Shown here piece by piece: positions 49,101 through 59,258 of a DNA stretch of 64,000 nucleotides. The stretch covers positions 248,001 to 312,000 of the forward strand of contig NZ_JAVHTY010000001.1 of NCBI RefSeq assembly GCF_031085165.1. The letters are read 5' to 3'. Positions within the stretch are counted from its first letter, which is position 1; each line of letters begins with the position of its first letter. Under the pieces are notes generated by a model. It made no database searches and was not told the DNA's origin. It worked only from the letters and a program-made list of their open reading frames with translations. Source of the DNA: Pseudomonas sp. 102515. Lineage in GTDB: Bacteria; Pseudomonadota; Gammaproteobacteria; Pseudomonadales; Pseudomonadaceae. The position numbers were made by a program, and so were the translations under genes.

Positions 49101-49251
49101 AGAGGGTGAGCACGCGGATGGTGGGATAGTCCACCTGCGGCAGGGCCGCGACCGGCAACAGGCGATAGGCCAGCAGACCGGCGATGAGCAGCGCCACCAT
49201 CAACAGGGTGGTGGCGACCGGGCGCAGGATGAAGGGGCGCGAGATATCCAT
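46120..49251 (-). CDS. muxB: RND efflux inner-membrane transporter MuxB-like
   Basis: 1043 aa. N-terminus [39 protein letters not shown], and the Asp pair in [19 protein letters not shown]. MdtB-like paralogue of the adjacent pump. A Ser/Gly/Thr-rich loop ([20 protein letters not shown]) in the second periplasmic domain is longer than I would expect. It lies nine bases after the muxA stop, in the same operon. Confidence 0.93.
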   Translation of the reverse strand: MDISRPFILRPVATTLLMVALLIAGLLAYRLLPVAALPQVDYPTIRVLTLYPGASPDVMTSAVTAPLERQFGQMPGLSQMASTSSGGASVITLRFNLELDLSVAEQEVQAAINAANNLLPNDLPAPPVYNKVNPADTPIVTLAISSRTLPLPTLYDLVDTRMAQKLAQVSGVGMVSLAGGQRPAVRIQVDPDKLAAHNLTLADVRSLVTSENTNQPKGSFDGPTRVATLDANDQLRDPKAYGDLILNYADNGALRLGDVATIAQGAENDRLAAWANRSGAILVNVQRQPGANVIQTVDRIQALLPSLKESLPAGLDIAVLSDRTETIRAAVTDVQHEMLLAVGLVVMVTFVFLRRFSATLIPSVTVPLSLIGTFGAMYLAGFSLNNLSLMALTIATGFVVDDAIVMLENISRHLEEGATPMAAALKGARQIGFTLVSLTVSLIAVLIPLLFMQDVVGRLFREFAITLAVAILISLVISLTLTPMMCARLLQREQAGEHRLVWLERLIAGYGRALRWSLANRALMLLLAVATFVLTAVLYLLVPKGFFPAQDTGSIQGITEAPQSISFRGMSERQQALAEVVLQDPAVASLSSYIGVDGDNVTLNSGRMQINLKPQGERDVTAQEVIDRLRPEVAKVVGITLYMQPVQDLSVEDRVSRTQYQLSLDSPDANLLDTWVPRLTEALHERPELTDVTSDLQNKGLQLYLTIDRDAAARLGVQVSAITDALYDALGQRQISTIYTQANQYRVVLASAAADSLGPDALSQVWVKAGSGTSSSGSSGTGTATMTETATDTSRTPVRLSSLVKMEQRPTRLVINHLSQFPAVTLSFNLANGVSLGAAVAAIDAAKQEIGLPVGINTHYQGAAAAFQASLSSTLLLILAAVVVMYIVLGVLYESFIHPLTILSTLPSAAIGALLALLLTGNDLGLIAVIGIILLIGIVKKNAIMMIDFALDAERHQGLKPEEAIYQAALLRFRPILMTTLAALFGAVPLMLATGAGAELRQPLGLVMVGGLLVSQVLTLFTTPVIYLAFDSLGERLGRRRTA

Positions 49252-49260
49252 CGCGGCCGG

Positions 49261-50496
49261 TCAGCCCTGGGTCTTGCCGGGCTTGCGTACCGCCGGCTTG
49301 GCCGGTTCGCTGGGCGCCGCCGAGGCACCGGTGACCACCTCCACCTCGTTGCCCTCGCGCAGGCGATCGGTGCCTTCGGTCACCACCCGGTCACCGGCGG
49401 CCAGGCCCTCGGTGACCACAGTCAGGCTGCCGTCATCCGGACCCAGCTTGAGGCTGCGCACCTGGATCTTGTTGTCGGGCCCCACCACGTAGGCGAAGGT
49501 GCCATTGGAGCCGAATTGGATAGCCGCCGAAGGCACCACCAGCGCCTGGTCCAGCACCTGTTCACGCACCCGTACGGTCACGAACTGATTGGGGAACAGC
49601 GCCTCGTCGCCATTGGCGAAGCGGGCGCGGAACTTGAGGGTGCCGGTGGCCGTGTCGATCTGGTTGTCGAAGCTCTGCAGGGTGCCGTCGGCGACCTTGC
49701 GCGAACCGCCGCGATCCCAGGCTTCGACCGGCAGGGTCTGGCCGGCGCGGGCGCGCTTGAGCAATTCGCCCAGCTGGCTTTCCGGCAGGGTGAAGACCAC
49801 CGAGATCGGCTGGGTCTGGGTGATGACGGCCACCACGGTGCTGTCGTTGGCGGACAGCAGGTTGCCTCCATCCAGCTGGCGCAGGCCAACGCGCCCGGCG
49901 ATGGGCGCCTTGATCTGGGTGAATGCCAGATTCAGCTTGGCATCGGCCACCGCGGCCTGGCTGTTCTTGAGGGTGCCGCGGTACTGGTTGACCAGGGCTT
50001 CCTGGGTATCCAGCGTCTGCCTGGCGATGCTGTCCTCGCGGAACAGGCCCTGATAGCGCTTGAGGTCCAGCTCGGCGTTGCGCAGCTGCGCCTGGTTCTG
50101 CTGCAGGGTGCCTTCGGCCTGTTGCAGGGCCACCTCGTAGGGGCGTGGATCTATGGTGGCCAGCACCTCGCCCGCCTTGACCTTCTGGCCTTCCTCGAAG
50201 GCCACCCGCACCAGTTCGCCGGCGACCCGGGTGCGGACGTTGACGGTGTTGAGCGCCGTCACGGTGCCGATGGACTTGCGCACGATGGGAAAGCTGCGCT
50301 GCTCCACCGCCACCACCCGCACCGGGGTCGGTCCGGTCATGCCGAAGGGCGAGCGAGCACCCTTGCCGGCGGCGGCCTCGTTCTTCTGGCCGTGCTGGTG
50401 GTACCAGTACCAGCCGCCCGCGGCAACCAGTACCACGAGGACGAACAGCCAGACCAGGCGGCGACGGGAAGACGAGCTAGGCGAAGAGTCGGACAT
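49261..50496 (-). CDS. muxA: RND efflux periplasmic adaptor MuxA-like
   Basis: 411 aa membrane-fusion protein. Anchored by one N-terminal helix (RRLVWLFVLVVLVAAGGWYW) with no lipobox. Contains the biotinyl-lipoyl half-motifs (VNVRTRVAGELVRVAFEEGQKVKAGEVLATID; IKAPIAGRVGLRQLDGGNL) flanking a long coiled hairpin (ALQQAEGTLQQNQAQLRNAE), and a beta-barrel domain. The C-terminal tail is basic, Pro/Ala-rich. ATG 50496 chosen; its ribosome binding site is weak. First gene of muxABC-opmB. No regulator gene is adjacent. Confidence 0.92.
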   Translation of the reverse strand: MSDSSPSSSSRRRLVWLFVLVVLVAAGGWYWYHQHGQKNEAAAGKGARSPFGMTGPTPVRVVAVEQRSFPIVRKSIGTVTALNTVNVRTRVAGELVRVAFEEGQKVKAGEVLATIDPRPYEVALQQAEGTLQQNQAQLRNAELDLKRYQGLFREDSIARQTLDTQEALVNQYRGTLKNSQAAVADAKLNLAFTQIKAPIAGRVGLRQLDGGNLLSANDSTVVAVITQTQPISVVFTLPESQLGELLKRARAGQTLPVEAWDRGGSRKVADGTLQSFDNQIDTATGTLKFRARFANGDEALFPNQFVTVRVREQVLDQALVVPSAAIQFGSNGTFAYVVGPDNKIQVRSLKLGPDDGSLTVVTEGLAAGDRVVTEGTDRLREGNEVEVVTGASAAPSEPAKPAVRKPGKTQG

Positions 50497-50584
50497 CGGA
50501 GAATACGTACACGCTGGGAAAGGCGGAAGATAAGCAGTAGCGAGACGGCTAACCAGCCCCTTTACTGCGATTTTACCTAAAGCA

Positions 50585-50617
50585 AAACGGGCAGACACAA
50601 GAGGCGCCTGCCCGTTT
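50585..50617 (-). terminator. Terminator of tpx
   Basis: AAACGGGCAG (50585-50594) pairs with CTGCCCGTTT (50608-50617); on the minus strand it is followed by a T-rich tail. A second hairpin (CCCACCGC/GCGGTGGG, about 50624-50643) lies between it and the tpx stop. Confidence 0.8.
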
Positions 50618-50655
50618 CGAAGCGCCCACCGCTCTGCGCGGTGGGTTGACGTCGA

Positions 50656-51156
50656 TCAGCCGAGAACGGCGAGTGCGGCCGCGTAGTCCGGCTCCTGGCC
50701 GATCTCGGGCACCAGCTCGCTGTGCAGCACCTTGTCCTGCTCGTCCAGCACCACCACGGCGCGGGCGGCCAGGCCCCGCAACGGACCGCTGGCCAGGGCG
50801 ACGCCATAGTCCCGCAGGAATTCGGCACCGCGCAGGGTGGAGAGGTTCACGACCTTTTCCAGGCCTTCGGCGCCGCAGAACCGCTTCTGGGCGAACGGCA
50901 GGTCGGCGGAGATGCACAGCACCAGGGTGTTATCCAGCTTGTCGACTTCCGTGTTGAACTTGCGTACCGAAGCCGCACAGGTCGGGGTATCGACGCTGGG
51001 GAAGATGTTGAGCACCTTGCGCTTGCCGGCGAGGCTAGCCAGAGTGATGTCCTGCAGATCGCCATTGACCAGGCTGAAGGCCGGGGCCTGCTGGCCAGGC
51101 TGCGGCAGGTTGCCCTGCACGTCTACCGGGTTGCCACGCAAATTGACGGTTGCCAT
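50656..51156 (-). CDS. tpx: Thiol peroxidase Tpx
   Basis: 166-residue atypical 2-Cys peroxiredoxin that reduces H2O2 and alkyl hydroperoxides with thioredoxin. Peroxidatic C60 ([15 protein letters not shown]) and resolving C94 ([15 protein letters not shown]) are at the standard positions. Other motifs: [11 protein letters not shown] and [21 protein letters not shown] 51156 has AGGAG upstream. E. coli Tpx is periplasmic in older literature, but this protein has no signal peptide. Confidence 0.96.
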   Translation of the reverse strand: MATVNLRGNPVDVQGNLPQPGQQAPAFSLVNGDLQDITLASLAGKRKVLNIFPSVDTPTCAASVRKFNTEVDKLDNTLVLCISADLPFAQKRFCGAEGLEKVVNLSTLRGAEFLRDYGVALASGPLRGLAARAVVVLDEQDKVLHSELVPEIGQEPDYAAALAVLG

Positions 51157-51235
51157 GAACGGCTCCTTTCTAATGGGACGGGACAGGGAGTAAACACGTT
51201 TTCCGCACCCGATCAAAGTGTTACGCGCCCCCGCT

Positions 51236-54200
51236 TCAAAAATCGCGGCGATAGAAGAAATCCAGGGAATTAGCCAGACCGCTGGCGATCTCGAGATAGA
51301 GCCGGCGGGTGAGCTGGTAGCGCAGGGCGACGGTATTGGCGGAATCGAACACCCCTACCCCATAGCGCACCGACAATCTGTCGGTGAGGTTACCCGACGC
51401 CACCACGCTGGTCTTGTCGCCCGACCCGGCGGTATCCAGCTGGAAGTTCTGGATGCCCAACCGCTGCGCCAGGGCGCCTGCGGTACCGGAGCTGCCGGCC
51501 AGGCCGAGGGCCAGCGCCGCCTGACCGAGCACGTTGTTGTCCCCTTCGCTGCCGCTGGAAAGCGGGCGCCCCAACACCAGGTAGGCCAGCGCCTGCTCCT
51601 GGCTCATGCTCGGTTCGGAGAACACCTCGATGCGCGGCTGCTGGGCGAAGCCCGAAAGCCGCAGGCCGGCGGTGACGTTCTGCTCCTGCACCACCCGCAC
51701 GGCTTCCACATCGATATAGGGCTGGGCGATGGGGCCCTGGAAGAACAGCCGGGCGCGCCTCATGGTCAGGCGCTGACCGTAGGCGTTGTAACGACCGTTG
51801 CGCAGATTAAGCTCGCCGCGGGTGTCGAGGTTGTCGCCGATGTGCACCTTGCCGACGATCTCGGCGGACAGGCCGAAGGCATCGAAGGTGAGCTTGTCGG
51901 AACCGACCAGCACATCGACGTCCATGGCGATCTGCATTGGCTGCTGCCTGGCGGGCGCCTCCTGGCCGACGATGACCGCATCGTCCGACACCTTGACCGT
52001 GGACGGCGGCAGTTGCCGAACCCGAATGCGCCCGCGCGGCACCCGCACCTCGCCCGCCAGGGCCAGGCGGCCGTTCTGCATCAGGATCTTGAGATTGGGC
52101 GCCACTTCCAGCTGCGCATAGGGCTCGACGTTGACGGGAAGCTTGTCGCCGGTCACCGCCACGTTGACGTCCAGACCACTGGCCCAGCCGACGCTGCCCT
52201 GGATCTGGCCACGCCCCTGGGCGCCGCTGCGCCAGCCGCCGTCGAGCAGGGCGGTATCGCCCTGGATGCGCGCGATCAGGCCGAGGTCCTGCAGGCGCGT
52301 CGGCACGCTGCCGCCGCCGATGTCACCGCCGGTGAGCTGGATCTGGCCATTGACGCGTGGTTGCAGCAGGGTTCCTCCCAGCTCGCCCGCGCCGTTGATC
52401 TTGCCTTCGAGGTGTTCGATGCCTTCGACGAAGGCCTTGCCGAGGGCCAGATTCAAGCCTTGCAATTGAAAGCGGCCAGCCAGCGCCTGGTTCGCATCGC
52501 GGGGATCCAGCCGGGCCTGGACGTCGAGACGGCCAAGATCGGCACTGGTCAGGCGCACCTGGGTGTCGACCTGTTGCGGTTTCAGGGCGCTGGTGACGTC
52601 CAGGCTGTCATAGCCGAAGGTCTGCCACTGGCCGGCGGCGTCGCGCAGCTTGAGGCTGCCACGTCCGGCCTGGAGACGGATCTCGCCATCGGGCCCGGCC
52701 TTGGGCAGGCGCAAATCGACATCGCCATCGAGCGTGCCCTGCCAGACCATTTCCGGCGGCAGCAACGGTTGCAGACTGGCGAGCGGGAAGGCGCGCAGAT
52801 GCCACGCGAGCCGGGTATCCGGCAGCAGTTGCTGATCGTCACCACAGAGACTGGCGGCGCCGGAACGCCAGCAGTGCCGGCCCAGCTCCAGGCGACCATT
52901 GGCCAGGCGCTCGATGCGTGCAGGGCTTTGCAGTGTCCAGTTCTGGCCACTAGCGGCAACCGCGCCGCGAGCCAGCTGGCCTTGCCAGCTGCCGTTGTCG
53001 GCCAGGGTACCGCCGGCCGTGAGCGTCAGGTTGAGCTGCGGGCCCTTGAGCGACAGCTCGGCCTGCTGCCGGCGACGGTCGCCCTGCCCCTGCAACCGCA
53101 AGACGCCGAAAGCGCGCCCGGCCGCCTGCAGGCCCTGGGCGGTCAGGTCCAAATTGCCGCGCTGGCGATCATCCAGGGCGGCCGCCAGCGCCAGGCTGCC
53201 CATGCGGTTGTCGGCATAGGCGAGCTGGCGCCCGTCGAGGCGCAGCTGGCCCGTTGGCGCCTTGAGGGTGCCGGCCAGATCCAGGCGGCCCTGAGCGCTG
53301 CCGGAGAGATCGGGCCAGAGTTGGCCGAGGCGACGCAGATCCAGCTGCAGCTGGCCCTGCAGCCGCTGGTCGAGGGCGCCCTGCCCCTGGATCCGGTTTT
53401 CACCCAGGCGGATGTCCAGCTGGGAGACCTGCCATTGCTCGCCGGCGCCCTTGGCCTTGGCTGCCAGCACGGCCGGCTGGTTGCGCAGCCGGCCCTCGAG
53501 GTCCAGATCGGCGTCCAGTTGCAGGCGGCCATCCCTGAAGGCACCGGAACTGCGCAATGGACCGGCCAGGCTGCCGGGCAGCTGGGCGACCCAGAAGGCT
53601 GGATCCAGGCGACTCAGATCCAGAGCCACCTGCCAGCTCACGCCCTCGGCGAAGCCCAGGTTGACCTTGCCCTGCGCCCGCCCCTGGCCTGCCTGGAGAT
53701 CCAGCGATGGCAGATTGAGTTGGGTGGTATCGCCGCTGAAGGGGGTGGCCAGGGTGAAGGCACCGGCCGGACCGGTGGCCGCAGCCTGGAGATTGCCCAG
53801 ATAGGCACCGTCTCTATAAGCCACCTCGCCTTGCAAACGCCGCAGGCTTACCGGGGGCTCGGCCATGGGGTACAGCCGCCGCCAGGGGAAATCGCGCCAA
53901 TCCAGGGTGGCGTCGGCGGCAAGCCCTTGCTGCCAGTCGATTCGTCCGCCCAGCGCCACGCGCTGCTCGGGCGCGGCCTGGAGGCGCAAGGCGGCGATCC
54001 GCGCGCCCTTGGCATCGACCCTGCCCTCCAGATTCAGGTCCACCGGACCGCCCTCGCCCGGCAACCGGGCCTGGCCGACCAGGGCGTAGCCCGCGGCCAG
54101 ATCGCCCCGTGCGGTCAGCTTGAGATCATTCAGCCTCAGGGTATCGGGCAGGCTGGCGGCCGCCTTGAAGCCATCGGCCACCAGTTGCAGATCGGCCGGG

Positions 54201-54928
54201 ACGTTGTCCACCAGCGGCTGCACCGTGCCGGTCAGGCGTCCGGGCAGATAGCCGCTGCTGTCGGCCTCCAGCTGCAAGGTCTTCTGCAACTCGCCGTCCA
54301 GCTCGAGCACCAGGGACCAGGACGCGGCCCCCGGTGCGGGCAGGCCGAGGGTGCCCTGCAACTGCAGCGGCCAGGCACCGCTTGGCTGCAGCCGGCCGTG
54401 GGTATCCAGGGTGATGCCGTGGGCCATGCCGGCCAGTCGCTCGATGGCGACGCCATCAGCCTGCCAGAGGGCCTGGAGTTCCAGGTCGCGGGCCTGCTCG
54501 GCGCCGTTGTAGAAGATCTCGCCGATCCGTACGTCGCCCAGCTGCACACCCAAGGGCAAGCCAAGGCTGGGCAACTGGACGGGCCCGCTCTGCTCGGGCG
54601 CAGGCTGCGGACTGGGCGCCTGCTCGATGGCGATGCGCGAGGCGACCAAGGTATCGATGCACAGCTGCAGCCTGAGCAGGCAGGCGGGTCGCCAGCCGAA
54701 TTCGGGGGCCTCGACCGTCACCCGGGTGGCCCCCCCCTCCCAGACCAGCTGCCGAGCCTGCCAATGGCCACCCAGGCGACCCTGGAAATCGACCAGGGTC
54801 AGACCGGGGACCCGTTCCAGCACCAGACGGCCGACGCCGGCGTTGCCCAGTACCAGGGCCAGCAGCAGGATCAGGGCGCCCAGCAGGGCCGCCAATACGC
54901 CGAGGATGACACCGCCTACCGACTTCAC
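51236..54928 (-). CDS. tamB: TamB, translocation and assembly module subunit (AsmA-like bridge)
   Basis: 1230 aa. An N-terminal inner-membrane anchor ([20 protein letters not shown]) precedes a very long stretch of repetitive amphipathic beta-strands (repeat-rich in Leu, Gly, Gln, Asp) and the C-terminal DUF490/TamB domain ([41 protein letters not shown], ending in Phe). TamB spans the periplasm and moves phospholipids and some outer-membrane proteins with TamA. Start overlaps the tamA stop (ATGA). Confidence 0.93.
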   Translation of the reverse strand: MKSVGGVILGVLAALLGALILLLALVLGNAGVGRLVLERVPGLTLVDFQGRLGGHWQARQLVWEGGATRVTVEAPEFGWRPACLLRLQLCIDTLVASRIAIEQAPSPQPAPEQSGPVQLPSLGLPLGVQLGDVRIGEIFYNGAEQARDLELQALWQADGVAIERLAGMAHGITLDTHGRLQPSGAWPLQLQGTLGLPAPGAASWSLVLELDGELQKTLQLEADSSGYLPGRLTGTVQPLVDNVPADLQLVADGFKAAASLPDTLRLNDLKLTARGDLAAGYALVGQARLPGEGGPVDLNLEGRVDAKGARIAALRLQAAPEQRVALGGRIDWQQGLAADATLDWRDFPWRRLYPMAEPPVSLRRLQGEVAYRDGAYLGNLQAAATGPAGAFTLATPFSGDTTQLNLPSLDLQAGQGRAQGKVNLGFAEGVSWQVALDLSRLDPAFWVAQLPGSLAGPLRSSGAFRDGRLQLDADLDLEGRLRNQPAVLAAKAKGAGEQWQVSQLDIRLGENRIQGQGALDQRLQGQLQLDLRRLGQLWPDLSGSAQGRLDLAGTLKAPTGQLRLDGRQLAYADNRMGSLALAAALDDRQRGNLDLTAQGLQAAGRAFGVLRLQGQGDRRRQQAELSLKGPQLNLTLTAGGTLADNGSWQGQLARGAVAASGQNWTLQSPARIERLANGRLELGRHCWRSGAASLCGDDQQLLPDTRLAWHLRAFPLASLQPLLPPEMVWQGTLDGDVDLRLPKAGPDGEIRLQAGRGSLKLRDAAGQWQTFGYDSLDVTSALKPQQVDTQVRLTSADLGRLDVQARLDPRDANQALAGRFQLQGLNLALGKAFVEGIEHLEGKINGAGELGGTLLQPRVNGQIQLTGGDIGGGSVPTRLQDLGLIARIQGDTALLDGGWRSGAQGRGQIQGSVGWASGLDVNVAVTGDKLPVNVEPYAQLEVAPNLKILMQNGRLALAGEVRVPRGRIRVRQLPPSTVKVSDDAVIVGQEAPARQQPMQIAMDVDVLVGSDKLTFDAFGLSAEIVGKVHIGDNLDTRGELNLRNGRYNAYGQRLTMRRARLFFQGPIAQPYIDVEAVRVVQEQNVTAGLRLSGFAQQPRIEVFSEPSMSQEQALAYLVLGRPLSSGSEGDNNVLGQAALALGLAGSSGTAGALAQRLGIQNFQLDTAGSGDKTSVVASGNLTDRLSVRYGVGVFDSANTVALRYQLTRRLYLEIASGLANSLDFFYRRDF

Positions 54929-56658
54929 AGCTCAGGCCCTATGGAAAAGTGCAGGCGGATACCGCCGGGTTCGTCGAGACCGTGGGCCAGATCGACACGG
55001 ATCGGCCCTACCGGCGAGACCCAGCGCACACCTATGCCGACGCTGGTCTTGAGTTCGTAATTGTTGAGGGCGTTGAAGGCGCTGCCCTGGTCGATGAAGG
55101 TGGCCAGGCGCCATTTGTCACGCAGGGGATACTGGTATTCGACGCCGCCGGCGACGAGGTAGCGACCCCCCACATAGTCGCCTTCGTCGTTTTCCGGCGA
55201 CAGGGTCTGGTAGTCGTAGCCGCGAACGCTCTGGTCGCCGCCGGCGAAAAAGCGCAGCGACGGCGGGACCTTGTTGTAGCCATTGGTGAAGTTGCCGCCC
55301 AGTTGCAGGCGCCCGAGGAAGCGGTGCCCGTCACCCACGGTGATCAGCCCGCGGGCCAGCGCCGTGGCATGGATCATGTTGGCGTCCGAGAGCACTCCTT
55401 CCTTCGCCGCCGAGACGCCGAATTGCAGACGGTAGCCGCGATTGGGGTCGATGCGGTTATCGCTGCGCAGCAGGGAGAAATCCACCCCTGGCATCACTAG
55501 GTTGGAGGTGCCTTCGTCATTGCCCAGGCGATAGCTTTCGTTGCGCCACTTGAGCGAGAGCACCCGCTCCCAGCCATTGGGAAACCTGCGATGCCACTCG
55601 GGGCCCACGGTCAGCAACTGACTGAGGGAGTCGTCGTCGGCGATCTGCTCGTACTGGTAGCCGCCGGCGAAGCGGAACTTGTCGTTGATCGGGTCCTGCC
55701 CCGGAATGTCGTACCAGGTGGCGATGCTCTGGCGTGGCGCCGACAACTCCGCTTCCGCACCCAGGCTGTGGCCCTGGGCATTGAGCCAGTGGTTTTCCCA
55801 GGTGAATCTCAGCCGTGGGCCGACATCGGTGGAATAGCCGGGGCCGAAACCGAAGGTCCGTGGCTTGCGGGTCCGCAGCGTGACCGTCACCGGCACCTCG
55901 GCGGCGCCTTCGTGCTTGGGATAGGTGTCGAGCCGTGCCCCGTCGAAGAACCCGCTGGCCAGCAGGTTGCTCTGGAAATCGGCGATCAGCTCGGAATCGT
56001 AGGGCGTTCCCTGGGCGAAGGGCACCATGCGCTGGAGCAGGTCGGGATCGAAGGGGGCATCCCCTGCGAAGGACACCTCGCCGAGGACGAAGCGCGGACC
56101 GCTGTCGAACACCAGGGCGATGTCGGCGAACCCGGTGGCGGGATCGATACGCAGCTGGTGCTGGGTGAAGGTGCCGCGAAAGAAGCCATAACGCTGCGCC
56201 TGATTCTGGATCAGGCCCTTGGCGTCCTCGTAGAGACCCTGGTTCAGCGGCTGGCCTGGCTTCAAGCCTGCGGGAATCGGCTGCTGAAAGGCCCGCAACT
56301 GTCGCGCCGGGCCCTCGATGCGGATATCGACGTTACGCAGCTTAACCGGCTCACCGGGCCGTACCTCGACGATCAGCCGTGGCGGCTCGCCTGTCTCCAC
56401 CCGCGTCTCGATCTGCGCATGATAATAGCCAAGCGCCTGGGCGGCCTGCCCGGCCTGCCGTTCCGTGGCCGGGCGCAGACGCTGCAGGCCGGCGATATCG
56501 CGCCCTTCGACGGAGCCGATGTAGGCCTGGATGTTGTCTCGCAGGGAGTAGTTGGCGGGTTGGACGCGAACGCTGACTTCGGCCGGTGCCGCCCAGGCCA
56601 CGCCATGCAGACAACAAACTCCAATCAGAGCGCGGCGTAGAGCGTTCGGCTTATTCAT
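54925..56658 (-). CDS. tamA: TamA, Omp85-family outer-membrane protein
   Basis: 577 aa. Signal peptide (LIGVCCLHGVAWA), three POTRA domains (about 25-255; for example VKLRNVDIRIEGPARQLRAF and RFVLGEVSFAGDAPFD), and a 16-strand barrel with lid-locking loop motif FFAGGDQSVRGYDYQTLSP and the VRWVSPVGPIRVDLAHGL strand typical of Omp85 proteins. C-terminal residue is Leu rather than Phe. Partner of the overlapping tamB. The start lies about 120 bp from divergent xthA. Confidence 0.94.
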   Translation of the reverse strand: MNKPNALRRALIGVCCLHGVAWAAPAEVSVRVQPANYSLRDNIQAYIGSVEGRDIAGLQRLRPATERQAGQAAQALGYYHAQIETRVETGEPPRLIVEVRPGEPVKLRNVDIRIEGPARQLRAFQQPIPAGLKPGQPLNQGLYEDAKGLIQNQAQRYGFFRGTFTQHQLRIDPATGFADIALVFDSGPRFVLGEVSFAGDAPFDPDLLQRMVPFAQGTPYDSELIADFQSNLLASGFFDGARLDTYPKHEGAAEVPVTVTLRTRKPRTFGFGPGYSTDVGPRLRFTWENHWLNAQGHSLGAEAELSAPRQSIATWYDIPGQDPINDKFRFAGGYQYEQIADDDSLSQLLTVGPEWHRRFPNGWERVLSLKWRNESYRLGNDEGTSNLVMPGVDFSLLRSDNRIDPNRGYRLQFGVSAAKEGVLSDANMIHATALARGLITVGDGHRFLGRLQLGGNFTNGYNKVPPSLRFFAGGDQSVRGYDYQTLSPENDEGDYVGGRYLVAGGVEYQYPLRDKWRLATFIDQGSAFNALNNYELKTSVGIGVRWVSPVGPIRVDLAHGLDEPGGIRLHFSIGPEL

Positions 56659-56779
56659 ACAGGAATGCTAACGGGCGTTGCGCTGTGAGACAAACGGGAG
56701 TGGCCAGGGTTCGCCAGGTCGCCGCTTCGGCAACAGGCTTTCTGCTAGGCTAGGGCCATCCACGTTTTGGGAGGGCGTT

Positions 56780-57592
56780 ATGAAGGTAGTTTGCTTCAAT
56801 ATCAATGGCTTGCGTGCAAGACCTCATCAACTTTCTGCAATCATAGAGCGCTATGATCCGGATGTGATCGGCCTGCAGGAAACCAAGGTCTCGGATGACC
56901 AGTTTCCCCTGGCTGAGGTCGAGGCCCTGGGTTATCACGTGCACTATCACGGCCAGAAGGGTCACTACGGTGTGGCCCTGCTGTCGCGCCTGGCGCCTCT
57001 GGAGTTGTACAAGGGCTTTCCCGGTGATGGCGAAGAATCCCAGAAGAGATTCATCTATGGCGTCTTCGCCGACCGCCAAGGTCAGCCGCTGGTGGTCATG
57101 AACGGCTATTTTCCTCAAGGTGAGAATATTGCTCATCCAACAAAATTCCCTGGCAAGAGGAAGTTCTACGCGGATCTTCAGAATCTACTTGAAGAACGTT
57201 TCTCGCCGGACACGCCCTTGTTGCTGATGGGCGACTTCAATATTTCGGCCCAGGATCGGGATATCGGCATCGGTGCTGCCAATGCCAAGCGCTGGCTGCG
57301 CACCGGCGCCTGCAGCTTTCAACCGGAAGAACGCGAGTGGATGCAGCGGCTGCTCGACTGGGGCCTGATCGACAGCTATCGCCAGCTGCATCCGGAAGTC
57401 GACGACCGCTTCAGCTGGTTCCCTTATCGCAGTCGCGGCTTCGAGGACGAACCCAAGCGCGGCCTGCGCATCGACACCATCCTCGCTTCGCAGGCCCTGC
57501 GCGAGCACATCGTCTCCGCCGGAGTGGACTACGAGATCCGCGGGATGGAAAAACCTTCGGACCATGCGCCGATCTGGCTAGAATTGACATGA
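56780..57592 (+). CDS. xthA: Exodeoxyribonuclease III (AP endonuclease)
   Basis: 270-residue AP endonuclease/3'-5' exonuclease of base-excision repair. Conserved catalytic residues: N7 (FNINGLRAR), E34 ([11 protein letters not shown]), GDFNIS with Asp/Asn, and SDHAPI with the catalytic His near the C-terminus. TGQR-type segment replaced by [24 protein letters not shown] before the ATG fixes the start. It has its own promoter region shared divergently with tamA. Confidence 0.95.
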   Translation: MKVVCFNINGLRARPHQLSAIIERYDPDVIGLQETKVSDDQFPLAEVEALGYHVHYHGQKGHYGVALLSRLAPLELYKGFPGDGEESQKRFIYGVFADRQGQPLVVMNGYFPQGENIAHPTKFPGKRKFYADLQNLLEERFSPDTPLLLMGDFNISAQDRDIGIGAANAKRWLRTGACSFQPEEREWMQRLLDWGLIDSYRQLHPEVDDRFSWFPYRSRGFEDEPKRGLRIDTILASQALREHIVSAGVDYEIRGMEKPSDHAPIWLELT

Positions 57593-57596
57593 AGTC

Positions 57597-57614
57597 CTGT
57601 CACGTCAGCGTCAT
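57597..57614 (+). promoter_or_regulatory. PHO-box-like PhoB site upstream of the PstS-OmpA gene
   Basis: CTGTCAC-GTCA-GCGTCAT fits the 7-4-7 direct-repeat layout of PHO boxes (consensus CTGTCAT-N4-CTGTCAT): first repeat 6/7, second 5/7. It ends 47 bp before the ATG and a -10-like TAAGGT lies about 10 bp downstream (57625-57630), as in PhoB-activated promoters. A hairpin (GGCCTCG/CGAGGCC, about 57637-57657) follows. Confidence 0.5.
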
Positions 57615-57661
57615 GCGGCACCCCTAAGGTTGCGGCCTCGCTTTAGGCTCGAGGCCGACCC

Positions 57662-59017
57662 ATGAATTGCTCCGCCCCGGTATTCCGCCGCGCCTTTCTG
57701 CGGCGAGCGGTGCTCGCGACCTTGCTTCCGCTGCTGCCCTCACCCCTGCTGGCCAGCGAATCCACGACCAATCTCCTGCGCGTGCAGGGCTCCAACACCA
57801 TCAATGCCCGTCTGGGGCCGCGCCTGGTCGCGGCCCTGCTCGCCGAACGCGGCTACCGGGATCCCCAGGTAGTACCCACCGCCGTCATGGACGAATGGCA
57901 ACTGGTGGCCCGAGCCCCGCAGGGCAATGCCGTGGCCGTGCAGATCGCGGCCCACGGTTCCAGTACCGGCTTTACCGCCCTGGCCGCGGGCGCGACCGAT
58001 CTCGCCGCGGCCTCGCGCCCTGTCACCGATAGCGAAGTGGGTGTCCTGGCCAGTCTGGGTGACCTGCGCAGCAAGGAGGCGGAATACGTCATCGGCCTGG
58101 ATGGTCTGGCGATCATCGTGCATCCCGGCAATCCGCTGCGGGAACTCGATCTGCGGCAGTTGGCGCAGATCTTCTCCGGCGAAGTCGGCGACTGGCGGCA
58201 ACTGGGCGGCACGCCTGGCCCGATCCGGATCTATGCGCGCGATGATCGCTCGGGCACCTACGACACCTTTCGCGAGCTGGTGTTGAATGCGGCCGGCAAA
58301 CGCCTGAGCGCCGCCGCCCGGCGCTTCGAGTCCAACGAAGAACTGGCGCAGCGGGTGGCCGACGATCCCGCCGGCATTGGCTTCACCAGCCTGGCGGCGG
58401 CTGCCGAGTCGCCAAAGCTCGCCCTGCGCGACGGTGAAGGCCGCGCCATAGCGCCTAGCGAAGACAGCATAGCCACCGAAGACTATCCGCTCGCCCGCCG
58501 CCTCTTCCTGTATGCGCCGCCGGCTCATCGTTCGGACTGGGCGCGGAGCCTGCTGGAATTCAGCCAGACCCCGGCGGGCCAGGCGGTGGTGCAGCAAAGC
58601 GGCTTCGTCGCCCAGCGCATCGGGCCTCTGACCATAGGTGACACCCGCGGTATGCCACCGGCCTACAGCGAGCTGGCACGTCGAGCGCAGCGCCTCACGG
58701 TCAACTTCCGCTTTACCGCCGGCAGCGCGCGCCTGGACAACAAGGCGCTACGCGATGTCGAACGGCTGGCCGCCTTCATGCGCCAGCCCGGGAACGTCAA
58801 CCGGCAGCTGATCCTGGTGGGCTTCAACGACGCCACCGAGGATCCGGCGCGGGCAGCGCTACTGGCGCGCCTGCGGGCCACCGCGGTGGCCACGGCGCTG
58901 CGGCATCAGCAGGCCTTCGCCAGCGAACTACTCTCTCTGGGCGACCAGCTGCCCGTGGCCGGACTGTCAGCCAATGGCCGGGTAAAGAACCAGCGCGTCG
59001 AGGCCTGGATTCATTAG
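57662..59017 (+). CDS. PstS-like phosphate-binding domain fused to an OmpA peptidoglycan-binding domain
   Basis: 451 aa, exported (signal RRAVLATLLPLLPSPLLA). Residues about 35-330 form a PstS-type periplasmic-binding domain: LLRVQGSNTINARL, AHGSSTGFTALAAGATDLAAASR, GLDGLAIIVHPGNPLRELDL, IYARDDRSGTYDTFRELVL, with the SGT phosphate-contacting motif. Residues about 345-451 form an OmpA_C-like domain (NFRFTAGSARLDNKALRDVE, then NGRVKNQRVEAWI). It thus probably binds phosphate or another oxyanion while attached to peptidoglycan. It has no ABC partner nearby. Confidence 0.85.
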   Translation: MNCSAPVFRRAFLRRAVLATLLPLLPSPLLASESTTNLLRVQGSNTINARLGPRLVAALLAERGYRDPQVVPTAVMDEWQLVARAPQGNAVAVQIAAHGSSTGFTALAAGATDLAAASRPVTDSEVGVLASLGDLRSKEAEYVIGLDGLAIIVHPGNPLRELDLRQLAQIFSGEVGDWRQLGGTPGPIRIYARDDRSGTYDTFRELVLNAAGKRLSAAARRFESNEELAQRVADDPAGIGFTSLAAAAESPKLALRDGEGRAIAPSEDSIATEDYPLARRLFLYAPPAHRSDWARSLLEFSQTPAGQAVVQQSGFVAQRIGPLTIGDTRGMPPAYSELARRAQRLTVNFRFTAGSARLDNKALRDVERLAAFMRQPGNVNRQLILVGFNDATEDPARAALLARLRATAVATALRHQQAFASELLSLGDQLPVAGLSANGRVKNQRVEAWIH

Positions 59018-59258
59018 CGATCGATTGCCTGGTTCTTTTGCAGGAAACGGTAAAGGGCAACGGGCGGCCCCATTGCCTGCGTGGACAGGAGGGGTCGTTG
59101 CCGAGCCGGTCAACTACAGGTGCCTATAGTACTTCAAGCACCACTTCATACTTAAAGTGATTTCTCACACACCATCTAGAATCAACACTTATAAAATCCA
59201 TTAAGCACTTGTTTTTGAAAGTCTTTATATAAAATTTTCAGGATTCAATGGCACGGAC
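59018..59258. other. AT-rich gap between convergent genes
   Basis: The interval 59120-59250 is strikingly A/T-rich (ACTTATAAAATCCATTAAGC, then TTTATATAAAATTTTC) in a genome that is otherwise GC-rich. No open frame of note and no clear terminator stem is seen. It may hold a small RNA, or be a remnant of acquired DNA. Confidence 0.5.

Noticed and set aside
46801..50580. A 1259-codon plus-strand frame opposite muxB and muxA
   Set aside because: His/Gln/Gly-rich shadow sequence without motifs or start signals; the minus-strand genes are unmistakable RND components.
51218..55060. A 1280-codon plus-strand frame opposite tamB
   Set aside because: Composition is typical of an antisense frame; tamB carries its anchor and DUF490 domain and overlaps tamA in the usual way.
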